Source of the DNA: Glandiceps talaboti | Lineage: Eukaryota > Hemichordata > Enteropneusta > Spengelidae | Reading direction: 5' to 3' | NCBI RefSeq assembly: GCF_964340395.1 | Contig: NC_135549.1 | Span: 23,320,842 to 23,384,841, forward strand | Length of the DNA stretch: 64,000 nucleotides | Shown: positions 18,240 through 40,499 of the stretch, piece after piece | Numbering within the stretch: position 1 is the first letter of the stretch | Layout: every line of letters begins with the position of its first letter | Notes under the pieces: generated by a model | The model's database searches: none | What the model was told of the DNA's origin: nothing | What the model saw: the letters and a program-made list of their open reading frames with translations, nothing else | Program-made: the position numbers and the translations under genes

Positions 18240-18245
18240 AGCCTG
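17905..18245 (+). repeat. Conserved G-rich block and (CTGT)n of the locus 3 module
   Basis: Matches 2985-3400 and 33160-33510. It contains a poly-G run (18035-18044) and only about eight CTGT units (18209-18239), far shorter than the array of locus 1. Confidence 0.6.
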
Positions 18246-18427
18246 TGCTTTAAATCAGAATGAGGCGAGTAATATATGCACAGAGAGTAAAATTGTTAAA
18301 GAAGGTATTAAAGAACACAGTCATGTAAGCTAGGGCTTTGAATTATGTATATGGTCTGGTCTCCTGCATGTCTACATTTTTCAAAATGTTTTCACCATGG
18401 GAGGGGACATTTGTCCCCTACAGCAGC

Positions 18428-21400
18428 CCCCATTTTTGTATATAATATGCACATGTGAACAAATAACCCAGCAGAACATAAGTGCTCCAGTAGGCCAATC
18501 AAATGATTCACTGCAGCTAAAATGAAGAAAATAAAAAGAGCCATCAGTAATAGCCCAGTGAGAAGGAAACCATGCGACCGGCCTTTGAAGGCTTGGAGAC
18601 CAGTGCCAGAGATGTCCCCAGCAACATAATCAGGAAGACTGTTCCATATCCGGACAGCCAAATGGATGAAGCTTTTGCCCAGTGAGTAGGTTCTAGCAAC
18701 TGAGATGATGAGTGCATGGTCTGGCATGGGTGTACTAGACCGAGTTACACGTCGTCTATCCAGTGGAGGAGGAAGCATGGTATACAGATCTGTTGGGCAC
18801 TGCCTGGTGTGCATTTTGTACAGTACTGACATCACTGCAGCAATCTGTCGTCTATGGGTTAGACTAGCTAGATGGAAAATTGAGTGCAGGCAGTGGCTTC
18901 TTCAACACCTATGATCTTGAGTGCCTTCTTCTGGATGTTGTCGAGTTGGCTGAGGGTAGGTAATGAAACATTTATCCGACACAGAGATGCATATTCCATG
19001 ACACTGCTTTGTATACCGTTGCTCTGCCTATGGGATCAAGCTTGTTGGATACTTTTCTCAAAGCGCCAAGTTTCTGTCCAGCTCTGGTGGTAATGGATGA
19101 GATGTGTTTGGACCAAGCAATCTTGCTGTTGATGATTACATCTAGAATTTCATGCTCGACCTTCGCAGCTAGCTGACAGTCTCCAAAGTACACATTCAAT
19201 TTGGATGGGGTTCGCTTTCTTGATATTATTACACTTTGTTGGCTCAAATGTGACCTTCCATCCATCAGCCCAAGATTTCATCCCATCAAGACCTCTGTTG
19301 AGACTAACTGCAACTTCGTTTCTGTCCTTAAGTGAGGGTATAGGAGCATACAGTGTTTAGTCGTCAGCATACAGGTAGAGTTTGTTCTCACACACATCTA
19401 CGAGATCATCAATGAAGATAGAGAACAGAAGTTGCCGAAGTATAGATCCCTGAGGCATGGAAGCATTGGTGAAGGGCGCTTCTGAGTCCTGGCCTGACAA
19501 GACAACTGTAATTGATCTCTCAGGTAGGTAACTCTGTAACCATCTAGACAGGTTTCCAGAGACACCCTTGGACACGAGTTTGGCTCGAAGTCCATTGTGC
19601 CACACCTTGTCAAAAGCTCCTTTTATATCCAAAGCTATAACATGTACCTCTTCTCGTTTGTCCAAGGTATTGTTCCATTTCTATGAGAGAATCGTGAGAA
19701 GATCTGCTGTGTTGTGGCCTGGTCTGAAACCAAACTTTCTGCTAGATATCAGGTTGTTCTGAAACATGTAGCTTTGTGGTTGTTTGTTGACTACTGCTTC
19801 CATGACTTTGCTGATAATACAGAGCAGCGATTGATATGGGCCGGTACTCTGAAGGGTCAGATCTGGTGTCCCTTTTATGGATAGGTGAGACAGTGGCTGT
19901 TTTCCACTGGCTCAGAAATACTCCACATGAGAAGCATAGATTGAAAAGGCGACACAGGGGACTTGCAAGTTCCGTGCTGCACTCTTTGAGGACTCTGGCG
20001 AGAATTTGTTCAGGGCCAGTTGCTTTGTCGGGTGCAAGCTGTTTCAACAGTCTTTTGATGATCTTAGGCTTGGAGATGGTGTTAATAATAGCTGTGGATT
20101 GGTCAAGATGTTTGGGCAGTAGCACCTGCATCTGGTAGATGGCATTTCTCTGCAAAGGCCTTGCAGAACACTTCAGCTTTCCCCCCCTGTTGTGATGTGG
20201 GCAACATCATCATGAATGATGACTAGAATATCAGAGTGAGCAGCTCTGCCAGCAAGTGAGTTATCAACTCTTCCACCACTTCTTACTGCTAAGATTGTTG
20301 TTGTTGGTAAGGTCCTCTTTGAGTTTGGTGTTGTAGTTCCTTCTAGCCTCTTACTCTGCCATGCATGTTGTAAGATTGTCTTGCTTTAGTAAATTTCTCC
20401 TTGTTGGCAGTTGTGTTGTCCTGTTTAAGCTGACGACAAATTCGGCATTTCTTTCTTGCAGCCCTCTTGCATTTGTCATTGAACCAAGCTTTGTCACCCG
20501 TCTTTATGACGATGTTTTGCTAGGAATGTATAGGTCCATGGCATCACAGATGTAAAAAGTAGTGGAAGAAGCAGGTAAATCTGTGAGAACAAGGTCAAGG
20601 ATTTGGTCCCCTGTTGTTTGATCGTTTACTATTTGTTCCAAGCCAAGGTAATTAGCAAGCTGAAGTGTCCGGCATCCAGCAGTGTTTGTGCTATGGCTTC
20701 CTAGCCAGTCTTCATGGTGTACATTGAAGTCACCCACAAGCCTGACAGAGTGAACTCCAAACTTTAACATGGTGTTAGAGTCTAAGTAGTCAATGATGTC
20801 ATTATTAGCACTGGATGGTCAGTATACAGCTCCTACAAGTAACTTCTGGGATTGACGAGTTACTGAAAGCCAAATAAGTTCCAGGTCTTTAAGATATCTT
20901 AGTGGGTCATGGTGGAGGACAACTCCTTCTAAGCAATATACAGCAATACCACCTCCTGATGTTCCAGTCCTGTCTTTCCGGCAGCACACGGTATAACTTG
21001 GGATTGTAATGCAGTCAGCACCATCTTGGACAGCTGAGTCAAGGAAAGTTTTCACTATTATGACAATGGTTGGTACTTTCTCCATGCATAGGTTTGCAAG
21101 TTCTCTGATGTTAGATTGTAGGCCACAGATACATCGTTTCCGTTGAGATCTGTCCTTTCGAGGCTTGGCTTGTTTTTCGTAGCAAAATGAAGACAGGTAT
21201 AAGGGAAACTAACCCTTGCCCCCAGTCACACTTGAACAGTGTGGCAGAGGTATGCATTATACATGACCTGATCTGAATGCATCAGTTGACTCGTAACAGA
21301 TCGTGTTCAGAAGAAGAACCACTTGGTCAAGGATGGAGTGATCAGTGCTTTATATGTACCGCCACTACCCCATGCTGATGATGATTTCCAGGGAAATCAA

Positions 21401-21588
21401 GAGTGATCAATATATGAATGTGAATATGAATGTATTACATATCAAGACATCATTGAACAAAAGTGAGGCACGTTTTTCGTGTCTTTAAAACATGATGCTC
21501 CCCTGTTTAAATATTTCAATAATAAACATGAGTTAAAATGCTGTCAGAGATGAAAAAGGACAAGTCCCAGAATCAATGGTAAGGACTT
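18428..21588 (-). mobile_element. Degenerate APE-type LINE (endonuclease + reverse transcriptase), inserted 5' of locus 3
   Basis: Read on the minus strand the order is as follows. An AP-endonuclease part comes first (about 21085-20510), with GGGIAVYCLEGVVLHHD and LVGDFNVHHEDWLG, the GDFN block being diagnostic. RT fingers follow (20155-19742: LAPDKATGPEQILARVLKE, SPIHKRDTRSDPSEYRPIS). Next is the palm with ALDIKGAFDKVWH and YLYADD (19665-19357), immediately followed by a stop. A thumb/C-terminal part (19265-18392) includes SFIHLAVRIWNSLPDYV. Several frameshifts and stops make it inactive. The paralogous site before locus 4 (about 33685-33715) lacks it, which bounds the insertion to about 3.16 kb. 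Clade is probably CR1/Jockey-like. Confidence 0.85.
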
Positions 21589-21634
21589 GATGCCACATTC
21601 ACAATTTCAGTAATCTAAAAAGCATAATTCGTTT

Positions 21635-21840
21635 CCTACATTAGTTAATTGGCAGGCCTGAAAGCCAGAACTACAAGACAATAGATGGGTGCTCTACTGA
21701 TATTATTGGGACCTAGGTCAACATCCCCACTTCACCATATGTATCCCTAATATCCATGTTGTTTCCCCTTCACCCCTGTGAAACACATCCCTCTCCTTAC
21801 ACTTTAGATAACAATTGATTCACTGCATGGTAAATGATGT
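21635..21840 (+). repeat. Dispersed repeat, single arm (copy before locus 3)
   Basis: About 200 bp paralogous to 33755-33965. It is also similar to both arms of the foldback structure in intron 3 of locus 4 (reverse complement of about 38590-38770, and direct at 39165-39365). Shared phrases include AAAGCCAGAACT and AATTGATTCACTGCATGG. Its class is unknown. Confidence 0.5.
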
Positions 21841-22344
21841 ATGTAAAGAGAGCTCACAAAAGAACAAACGACAGTAAACGTAACAGCCAAAGATAAAGTG
21901 CAAAGTGTACACTACATTGGATTCTAATAAGATTGATACACGCTGGTGATGTCGGAGTTTTACCACCACGGACGTTGTGATTTTCGGCCTCAGAAGGCGA
22001 TGATTTTTTAAAGTCATGTCATTACATCACAGAAATAAGGGTCAACCAGTTCATGATAAAAAGTGCCACCCAGAGGATTCAGTGGCTAATAACGGAGAGA
22101 TCTTCTAAAATTACTAAAATTCGAACCAATACACACAACATATTTTGATAAGCTGTGAGCAAACTCGCGACTTTGTTTACTACATGATAGATGGCGTTGT
22201 TTACAATCATGAAGAAACGAAGTTGCTAAGTTATAAAAACATAAGTCAACATGATCGGATGTTCCCGTATCTAAAACAGCAGACATTTTCAATTTGAATC
22301 GACATTTCTACAACTAACCTAAGGATACTGTTGCATACTTTCAG

Positions 22345-22473
22345 GCAAATTTCAAGGCTGCTGAGGTTCGCAGACAGCGTGGAACAAAAGAAAGAAAACC
22401 TTACCAAATAGGCGTACCTTGGTTACATCTCAATTTAACTTCACCTCTTGCCACGGTCTGCTCTTCATCAACG
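22345..22473 (+). promoter_or_regulatory. Putative 5' UTR of locus 3 coding exon 1
   Basis: A conserved acceptor (CATACTTTCAG) ends at 22344. The 129 nt before the ATG are strongly similar to 34483-34611. A 40-nt piece of this UTR (22391-22430) reappears without mismatch at 23053-23092 inside intron 1. Confidence 0.4.
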
Positions 22474-27919
<5,446 letters not shown>

Positions 27920-27924
27920 AAGAA

Positions 27925-28780
27925 TGTCTCTGTGGAAGACACTGTCCCCAAATTCCAAATACAATTGTAGAACAGTTTTTCTGGTCATTTCGTAGTCATG
28001 GACACCGTTAATCGATGACCTTAAAGCAAGTCTTCGTGGGAAACACATTGTTCCAACTACAATGTATACGAATGCTATATCACAATGAAAAAGAATGTCA
28101 ACGAGCTCCATTGATGAAATTTCTACCTTACTACTCTGGTATACCTTATACGATTCTGATTTATGGTTAATTTTGCAAAAGATATATATTTAGTGTATGG
28201 CAGTGCCGTGGAATGTAACATGTAACCCTGAACGCGTGAACAGATTAAGTACATAGATAATGTCCCTGTTTGTCATAGTTAGAGAGCAATTGATACAGAT
28301 TGTCGCAATTTGACTTATTTCCTGTATATGAATAATAATATTTGTCCTGGATTAAAAAGAGGTTGACAAGCATGGCATAGATTCTTGAATCGAATCTGTA
28401 TGCACTCTATTAAGGTATTGTACACCATTTTATTACTATATCCAATGAGATGGCATTCTATCAGACTTGACTAAGTTACTTTCGAAATACCACCTTTGTG
28501 TTAGATTTAAATGAAATAAATGGTTTACATATACGGAATGTCACCTGTGTGCTAGATTTGAATGAAGTTTGGTAATGTCATTATGAATTTAGATTGAGAT
28601 GCAGTGTATATATTTCCTAACTGAAGTAATGAAATACTTCTGTGTGTGAGCATCTGTTAGGCGCTCCTCTGAAGTTTCCATGATAAATACAAAACCAATA
28701 TCACTAATTGTGAGATGTTTTCTGTTGACTCAATATATTTGAAGTCATTTCTTTGTTGAACAATGCATCGATGCCTGGGT
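27925..28780. other. 3' flank of locus 3
   Basis: Paralogous to the 3' flanks of loci 1 and 2, including part of the ~57-bp repeat (28480-28570). No separate gene. The 95-aa minus frame overlapping the exon 4 end is a shadow. Confidence 0.5.
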
Positions 28781-28789
28781 ATCCATTTA

Positions 28790-28940
<151 letters not shown>

Positions 28941-28944
28941 CTCC

Positions 28945-29275
28945 CCAAAGTTACAATTTAATGTTACTTTTAGCTATTTATTGAATATCAGTTATTGATA
29001 TAATTGCATTAGCGTTAAGTATTACATTTTAGGTTGTTACTTTACTATGTTTATAGTAGCTTTTTTGGTGCATTGTGTTGGGTTGTGTTGATCCGTAGGT
29101 ACATGTATGATAATTTAATTGTGTTGGCCGATACATAGTTTACATGGCCGGCCATGACAATTGTCAATGCAAATGTTCAGTAATATGATTCTGTTGCACT
29201 GAGTTGGGAGAATGTTACATTTCAGTTATCATCTTCTCAGCATGACTCCATGAAATGATTTTGTTGGACAATGTA
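28945..29275. other. Unassigned intergenic DNA
   Basis: No recognised gene or element between the CTGT array and the LINE fragment. Confidence 0.25.
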
Positions 29276-29280
29276 TTGTC

Positions 29281-29730
29281 AATGTCATCATCAACTCAGA
29301 GGTTGAAATATTGAAGTATTTTAAGTTTCTCGGTGTTTACCTCTCAGCCCATCTGAAAATACTGATCATATTGTGAAGAAAGCACAGAAAAGATTGTTTT
29401 CCTTAAGGCGATTGAGAAGCTTCCGTGTCAGTGTTGATCAAGTTCTACCGAGCGGTGATTGAGAGTGTCCTGACACTGTCAGTCATCGTTTGGTGGGGCA
29501 ATGCCAAAGTTGATGACCGGAAACGCCTCAATCGAATCGTTAGCACTGCCAGTAACATCATTGGGTGATAACTCCCTTCTCTTTATGAGTTGTACAACGC
29601 TCAAATAAAGAAAAGAGCTCAGTGAATTGTAAAAGACGATTTCCATCCAGCACGTAATTTATTCCAACTTATGCACTCTGGCAAGCGGTACATCAATCTG
29701 GTGTTAGGAGTCCTCTACAGAATGTTGTTT
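29281..29730 (+). mobile_element. LINE reverse-transcriptase C-terminal fragment
   Basis: Frameshifted translation gives FKFLGVYLSAHL, DHIVKKAQKRLFSLRRLRSF, a VIESVLTLSVIVWWGNA-like block, DDRKRLNRIV and a HSGKRY-type end. This is the post-catalytic region common to a large group of invertebrate and fish LINEs. The same family, in opposite orientation, lies once in each 3.6-kb tandem unit (for example 50615-51035). Confidence 0.75.
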
Positions 29731-29785
29731 TTGTAAATTTTTCATTTAAAGCAAAATCAATGCACATTTCATTATATATGTATCA

Positions 29786-29856
<71 letters not shown>

Positions 29857-29929
29857 TACACACACATAGAGTTTCATTCTTCTTTCGCCAAGTAGAGTGC
29901 TCGATCGCCCTGGAGAGCTATCATACATA

Positions 29930-30225
29930 AAAATGAAAGAAGACGAGTCTGATATTACATTGTGGATTTACACTACGGACCGTTTCACTCTACGGAACTC
30001 AGCAAACATATCTGGACCCTCAAGGATAAAAACATCGACCACTCCATTTCCTGGCGACCACTTTCATCACCCAACCTACAATAGCGCAAGCAAGAAGTGC
30101 AATTTATGCCTCAAAGAAAAGTTCTTTATTATCTGCCGACCCGAACTATCTACATTAAATAAACGAAATGAACTTGTATCCTCTTGTCGTCATCAAAATA
30201 AAACAAAGTTGTGTAACACCTGACC
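29930..30225 (+). mobile_element. PLE GIY-YIG endonuclease fragment
   Basis: Frames give FHSTELSKHIWTLKDKNIDHS (the E in STELSK is the usual metal-binding Glu of the fold) and then KKCNLCLKEKFFIICRPELS, TLNKRNELVSSCRHQN and a stop. It matches the PLE C-terminal cysteine pattern CNLCLxEK...NKRNELxSxCRH. It lies between (TA)n tracts (29788-29850 and 30450-30565). Confidence 0.75.
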
Positions 30226-30446
30226 CATCACACACATAATTGACACCTTTTGTACAAACAAAAGCACCACTCAACACCCGAGGTAAAACCCACCTTACAC
30301 CACACGATTTATACGAGGTATATTCAGTACATCAACATCTCCTGACGAGTGATTTACTCACGAAACAGGCTTGTAGAGACGAAAAACCCGACTTGATTTT
30401 TTTCTACCCTCAACATATACTCCGCTCTGCGTGCGTGCACTGACTT

Positions 30447-30568
<122 letters not shown>

Positions 30569-30622
30569 AATAGTATCAAACTCGTAGAATAGAGTGCTCG
30601 ATGCTTGGGTAAGCAGGGCGGG

Positions 30623-31232
30623 AATAATCAAAGTAGGTTGGTTGGAACTTGAGGTGCTTGGTTGTAACTCCGAGTTTCACGCTCAATGCGTTCATCAGAC
30701 AACTGTCAGCTACTCGTTGTGTTACTGTATTTATATGTGTAAGGTGTGAAAGAATTTATTGGCAGTTAATTGTGTATTGTTTCTATGCATACAAGGGGTC
30801 CTCAGATTTGTCAGGTGATGTTACTTTTGAAGTTCGCTATGTAGAACTTGTTTTCGTGTCGGCACTTTGAGATGAGTTCAGATTTTTTGTTGAGAAGTGT
30901 TTGTTTGTCGGCGTTGAGGATGCAGAGTTTTTCAGTTAGGCAGAGGTCGCATCGTTTGGTTTCGTTACTGTATGGGCGTGCTCTCTGTGATATAGACCAG
31001 TCTACTTTGAACGTTTTTTTATTTCTTTTCAGCTGCCAGATGTATTTCGAAAGTTCAGTGCTGTTTGCGTATTTTTCGTGTCTGAAGGTTAGGTTGTGGT
31101 TATTGTATCTTTGTTTGAAGGCATGTTCAGTCAGGCCGATGTACAGTTTGGGGGGTTGGTTGCATTCCTCTCTTTTTACTTCTGCGTTGTAGATTATACT
31201 GGTGGTCAGGCAGCTTTCCTGTAGGGGGCATG
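30623..31232 (-). mobile_element. PLE 3' part (GIY-YIG domain, terminal region, hammerhead), left arm of palindrome
   Basis: The minus frame 31272-30811 is open: CPLQESCLTTSIIYNAEV, KLYIGLTEHAFKQRYNNH (YIG box and the Arg of the GIY-YIG fold), STELSKYIWQLK (Glu), KRCDLCLTEKLCILNADKQT, LLNKKSELISKCRHENKFY, then a stop. A 3' UTR of about 100 bp and a complete hammerhead ribozyme follow. It is a near-exact reverse complement of 31270-31879. GIY-YIG endonucleases nick DNA for PLE insertion; this copy has no RT. Confidence 0.88.
30661..30703 (-). ncRNA. Hammerhead ribozyme (complete core), left palindrome arm
   Basis: Reverse-complement twin of the ribozyme at 31800-31842, with identical core: stem I GTTGT/ACAAC, CTGATGA, ACGC-ATTGA-GCGT stem II, GAAA, three-pair stem III with CGG triloop, predicted cut after GUU. 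See the plus copy for positions. Its place in the PLE terminal region, after the GIY-YIG stop codon, is where PLE hammerheads are known to occur. Confidence 0.85.
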
Positions 31233-31874
31233 ACCAAAGAGAAATCCTGTAACTGCCGAAATAAAAGTACATGCCCCCTACAGGAAAGCTGCCTGACCAC
31301 CAGTATAATCTACAACGCAGAAGTAAAAAGAGAGGAATGCAACCAACCCCCCAAACTGTACATCGGCCTGACTGAACATGCCTTCAAACAAAGATACAAT
31401 AACCACAACCTAACCTTCAGACACGAAAAATACGCAAACAGCACTGAACTTTCGAAATACATCTGGCAGCTGAAAAGAAATAAAAAAACGTTCAAAGTAG
31501 ACTGGTCTATATCACAGAGAGCACGCCCATACAGTAACGAAACCAAAACGATGCGACCTCTGCCTAACTGAAAAACTCTGCATCCTCAACGCCGACAAAC
31601 AAACACTTCTCAACAAAAAATCTGAACTCATCTCAAAGTGCCGACACGAAAACAAGTTCTACATAGCGAACTTCAAAAGTAACATCACCTGACAAATCTG
31701 AGGACCCCTTGTATGCATAGAAACAATACACAATTAACTGCCAATAAATTCTTTCACACCTTACACATATAAATACAGTAACACAACGAGTAGCTGACAG
31801 TTGTCTGATGAACGCATTGAGCGTGAAACTCGGAGTTACAACCAAGCACCTCAAGTTCCAACCAACCTACTTTG

Positions 31875-31879
<5 letters not shown>
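31233..31879 (+). mobile_element. PLE 3' part, right arm of palindrome, longer by a CxC zinc-binding segment
   Basis: Plus-strand copy of the left arm. It extends 37 bp further 5' (31233-31269), adding KEKSCNCRNKSTCPL, a Cys-rich motif that precedes GIY-YIG in PLEs. One extra A in a run near 31548 (relative to the left arm) shifts the frame after PYSNETK, so this copy is broken. It ends with a hammerhead ribozyme and runs into (TA)n at about 31880. Confidence 0.87.
31800..31842 (+). ncRNA. Hammerhead ribozyme (complete core, PLE type)
   Basis: Stem I 5' strand GTTGT 31800-31804; CTGATGA 31805-31811; stem II ACGC/GCGT (31812-31815, 31821-31824) with loop ATTGA; GAAA 31825-31828; stem III A28-T36, C29-G35, T30-A34 with triloop CGG; predicted cleavage after T31837 (GTT); stem I 3' strand ACAAC 31838-31842, pairing fully with the 5' strand. 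All invariant core bases are present. Hammerheads with very short stem III are known from animal PLE terminal repeats and retrozymes. Confidence 0.87.
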
Positions 31880-31966
<87 letters not shown>

Positions 31967-32116
31967 ATTTAGAAATGTTCGGGTTTTTACCTGGCATTTC
32001 TCTGTCTCGCCAATTTTTCCTTTCAAAAAGAATATTTATTCGAAACGTCGGATTTAACAGCTATATATACGGACTGGTTTATTAGTTCCTTATGCATTTC
32101 TATATATATATATATA

Positions 32117-32169
<53 letters not shown>

Positions 32170-32170
32170 T

Positions 32171-32250
<80 letters not shown>
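31880..32250. repeat. (TA)n tracts with a short PLE-like remnant between
   Basis: TA runs at 31876-31962, 32100-32166 and 32173-32248. The 130 bp between (31963-32099) ends with TTCGAAACGTCGGATTT near 32039-32055. This resembles the 3' half of a PLE hammerhead (GAAAC-GTC) but has no CTGATGA half. The remnant call is weak. Confidence 0.5.
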
Positions 32251-32251
<1 letters not shown>

Positions 32252-32254
32252 CAC

Positions 32255-32925
32255 TGAGCTCAGTCGACATGTTTGTCATGGTTCTGGCCCTTTAGGTGTG
32301 ATTATTGAAAGACCTGTCATGTATGAGAATGATTTTTGTTGTGACATTTGGATCAGAGTTTATTTAAATAGGTTAAAATGGAGTGGAGGGGAAACTTCCC
32401 GTTGTATAGTTCAACCACAGTTCAACCAACTTGGGTTACCTCTCAACTCGACATATTGTACATGCGTATTAACTCAAGCAAGATATGTAACGACGTCTTT
32501 CTAGAGAATTCGTGTTATTTAACGGATTGTAGCCTATAAAGTCAGCGAAATATCGGGTGAGTGTTTTCCCATCACAATTTATTTTCTAATTGTGATAATC
32601 ACAGCATACATTTACAAGTAGACTGTTGACAGTCGCTCCTGCCTTTTTTGCTACGTTTTTATCTAAAACTAAAGTCGCGGGGCTCCAATCCGGAGCAATA
32701 CTACTGTAACCGCATGCTGATAGCGAGGGCGGGCTTTCGGCCCTCGCTATCAGTATGCGATTATAATCTATAGTAGTATTGCCCCGGATCGGAGCGCGGC
32801 GAGACTTTAGTTTTGGATAAAACGTTGGCAAAAAAGGCACGAGAGACTGTCGACAGTCTAATTTACAAGTATCATGCGAACGGGACTTTATATAAGGCAA
32901 GCCCTGTTGACATATAAACAAAACA
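32255..32925 (+). promoter_or_regulatory. Upstream module of locus 4: noncoding exon donor and TATA-like box, split by a MITE
   Basis: Paralogous to 17200-17660. The donor ATATCG|GGTGAGT-type site puts the exon end at 32556. TTTATATAAGG is at 32887-32897. A 242-bp MITE (32619-32860) sits between them in this locus only, with its right target duplication ending about 18 bp before the TATA-like run. The likely acceptor is at 34482. Confidence 0.4.
32619..32860. mobile_element. 242-bp foldback MITE with 9-bp target-site duplication (MULE-like)
   Basis: Both ends read TAGACTGT(T/C)GACAGTC inward. Arms of about 100 bp pair almost throughout, joined around GAGGGC...GCCCTC near 32731-32751. Flanks ATTTACAAG (32610-32618 and 32861-32869) are a 9-bp duplication. 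The paralogous upstream modules at about 650, 12687 and 17585 show the unoccupied site. Long inverted repeats and a 9-bp duplication fit the Mutator (MULE) group; no transposase is encoded. Confidence 0.85.
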
Positions 32926-33159
32926 TTTCAACTAATGAATGAACATGTTCATCATAATTATATTCATGTGCAGGTGTCTCTTTTGTCAATATTATTTTTT
33001 TTGAAGATTCAATGTGACAATGAACAGCAGACTTTGATTGTGCAGCCGCCATTTTGTATTTGTACGAGTCTGCGCGTTTGAGGCCGTCAAGAAATGTGTG
33101 GTCAGTGATCGATTATTTTCGTATCGTTGTTTTGCCGATGACATGTAACACACTAAAGT

Positions 33160-33445
33160 AAGTCAGTAATTTCATGTCTGTAAACACACTCTATAGCTTA
33201 TTAATCGAGCGATGTATTAGAGACCAAGCAGAATGCAGAGCACGGAGCACGTATTAAAGAAGCGAATATGGGGAGAGGGGTACCAAAGAAGGGGGAGGGG
33301 GCGTGAATATTACTTTCTGATCCAAATTAAACCTCGGGTGCGGTCGTTTTACCATAATTATTCAGATTTGAACACTTTCTTGCAACTTGCAAAAATCATT
33401 TACCTTTGTGTAACTATGAATGATGCAGGTGATAGCAAGACAATG

Positions 33446-33505
<60 letters not shown>

Positions 33506-33512
33506 TTGTCTG
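33160..33512 (+). repeat. Conserved G-rich block and (CTGT)n of the locus 4 module
   Basis: Paralogue of 2985-3400 and 17905-18245, ending with about 14 CTGT units (33449-33506). Confidence 0.6.
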
Positions 33513-33719
33513 TAGATGGTTTAATTAAGAATGAGGACAAGAGAGAGATAATATATACAGAGTAAATTGCTGTGTTAAAGAACATATTCATGCATTTTTG
33601 GCTTTGAATTATGTGTATGATTTGGTCTCCTATATGTCTATATTTTAAAAAAGGTGTTCACCCTGGGAGGTGTACATCTACAGCAACCCTCGTGTTGATG
33701 TCTCCATTGGCACCACATT

Positions 33720-34482
33720 GACAAATTCAGTAATCTAAAAGGCATTAGTTGTTTCCCACATTAATTAATTGGTAGACGTGAAAGCCAGAACTACCACACA
33801 CTAGATGTGTGCTCTACTGATATTGTTGGGACCTAGGTCAACATCCCCACTTCACCATATGTATCCCTAATATAAACCCATGTTGTTTCCCCTTCACCCC
33901 TGTGAAACACATCCCTCTCGTTACACCTTAAATAACAGTTGATTCATTGCATGGCAAATGATGTATGTAAGGAGCGCTCACAAAAGAACAAACGACAGTA
34001 AACGTAAAAGCCAAAGAGAAATCGCGAAGTGAACACTACATTGGATTCTAATAAGATTGATATATGCTGGTGATGTCGGAGTTTTACCACCACGGACATT
34101 GTGATTTTCGGCCTCAGAAGGCGATAATTTTTAAAAGACGTTTCATTACATCACAGAAATAAGGGTCAACCAGTTCATGATAAAAAGTGCCACCCAGAGG
34201 ATTCAGTGGCTAATAACGGAGAGATCTTCTAAAATTACTAAAATTTGAACCAATACACACAACATATTTTGATAAGCTGTGAGCAAACTCGCGACTTTGC
34301 TTACTACATGACATTACATGATAGATGGCGTTGTTTACAATCATGAAGAAACGAAGTTGCTAAGTGATAAAAACATAAGTCAACATAACTGTATGTTCCC
34401 GTACTTAAAACAGCGGACATCTTTGTCATTTTCAATTTGAATCGACATTTCTACAACCTAAGGATATGTTACATACTTTTAG
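33720..34482 (+). other. Conserved noncoding DNA 5' of locus 4 coding exon 1
   Basis: Closely paralogous to 21590-22344, including the dispersed repeat arm at 33755-33965. No coding frame is conserved. It is the unoccupied counterpart of the LINE insertion before locus 3 (junction near 33685-33715). Confidence 0.55.
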
Positions 34483-34611
34483 GCAAATTTCAAGGCTGCT
34501 GGGAATCGCAGACAGCGTGGAGCAATAGAAAGAAAACCTTACCAAAAAGGCGTACCTTGGTTACATCTCACTTTAACTTCACCTCTTGTCACGGTTTATT
34601 CTTCATTAACG

Positions 34612-40075
<5,464 letters not shown>

Positions 40076-40228
40076 AAGGGTGTGTTTGTACAAGCCAAGT
40101 TGTACGCCTTCGGACAGAAAATGTGGATTTTACGTATACACTAGGATTGTCTACGTTATTAGTTCTATTATGGTGCCCAAAGTATGAGTACAGGGCGCAG
40201 CAAACATGTAATTGATTGATTTATTGAT

Positions 40229-40425
40229 TGTATGTATGTATGTATGTATGTATGTATGTATGTATGTATGTATGTATGTATGTATGTATGTATGTATGTA
40301 TGTATGTATGTATGTATGTGTGTGTGTATGTATGTATGTATGTATGTATATATGTGTGTGTGTGTATGTGTGTATGTATGTATGTATGTATGTATGTATG
40401 TATGTATGTATGTATGTTTGTTTGA
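40229..40425. repeat. (TATG)n microsatellite in the 3' flank of locus 4
   Basis: About 195 bp of TATG with TGTG interruptions around 40318-40370, ahead of the AATAAA at 40492. The Met-Tyr-Val-Cys frames on both strands are artefacts. Confidence 0.95.
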
Positions 40426-40499
40426 TTACTTGATTTTGATTTAAACCAAGAAGTAAACTTTTATTTTCCTCTCTTTTTATTTGTATTGACAAAATAAAG

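Noticed and set aside
30649-31192. Cys-rich membrane-like plus frames (73 and 114 aa) antisense to the PLE arm
   Set aside because: Their antisense encodes the recognised GIY-YIG domain; the same frames recur on the other arm in mirror position.
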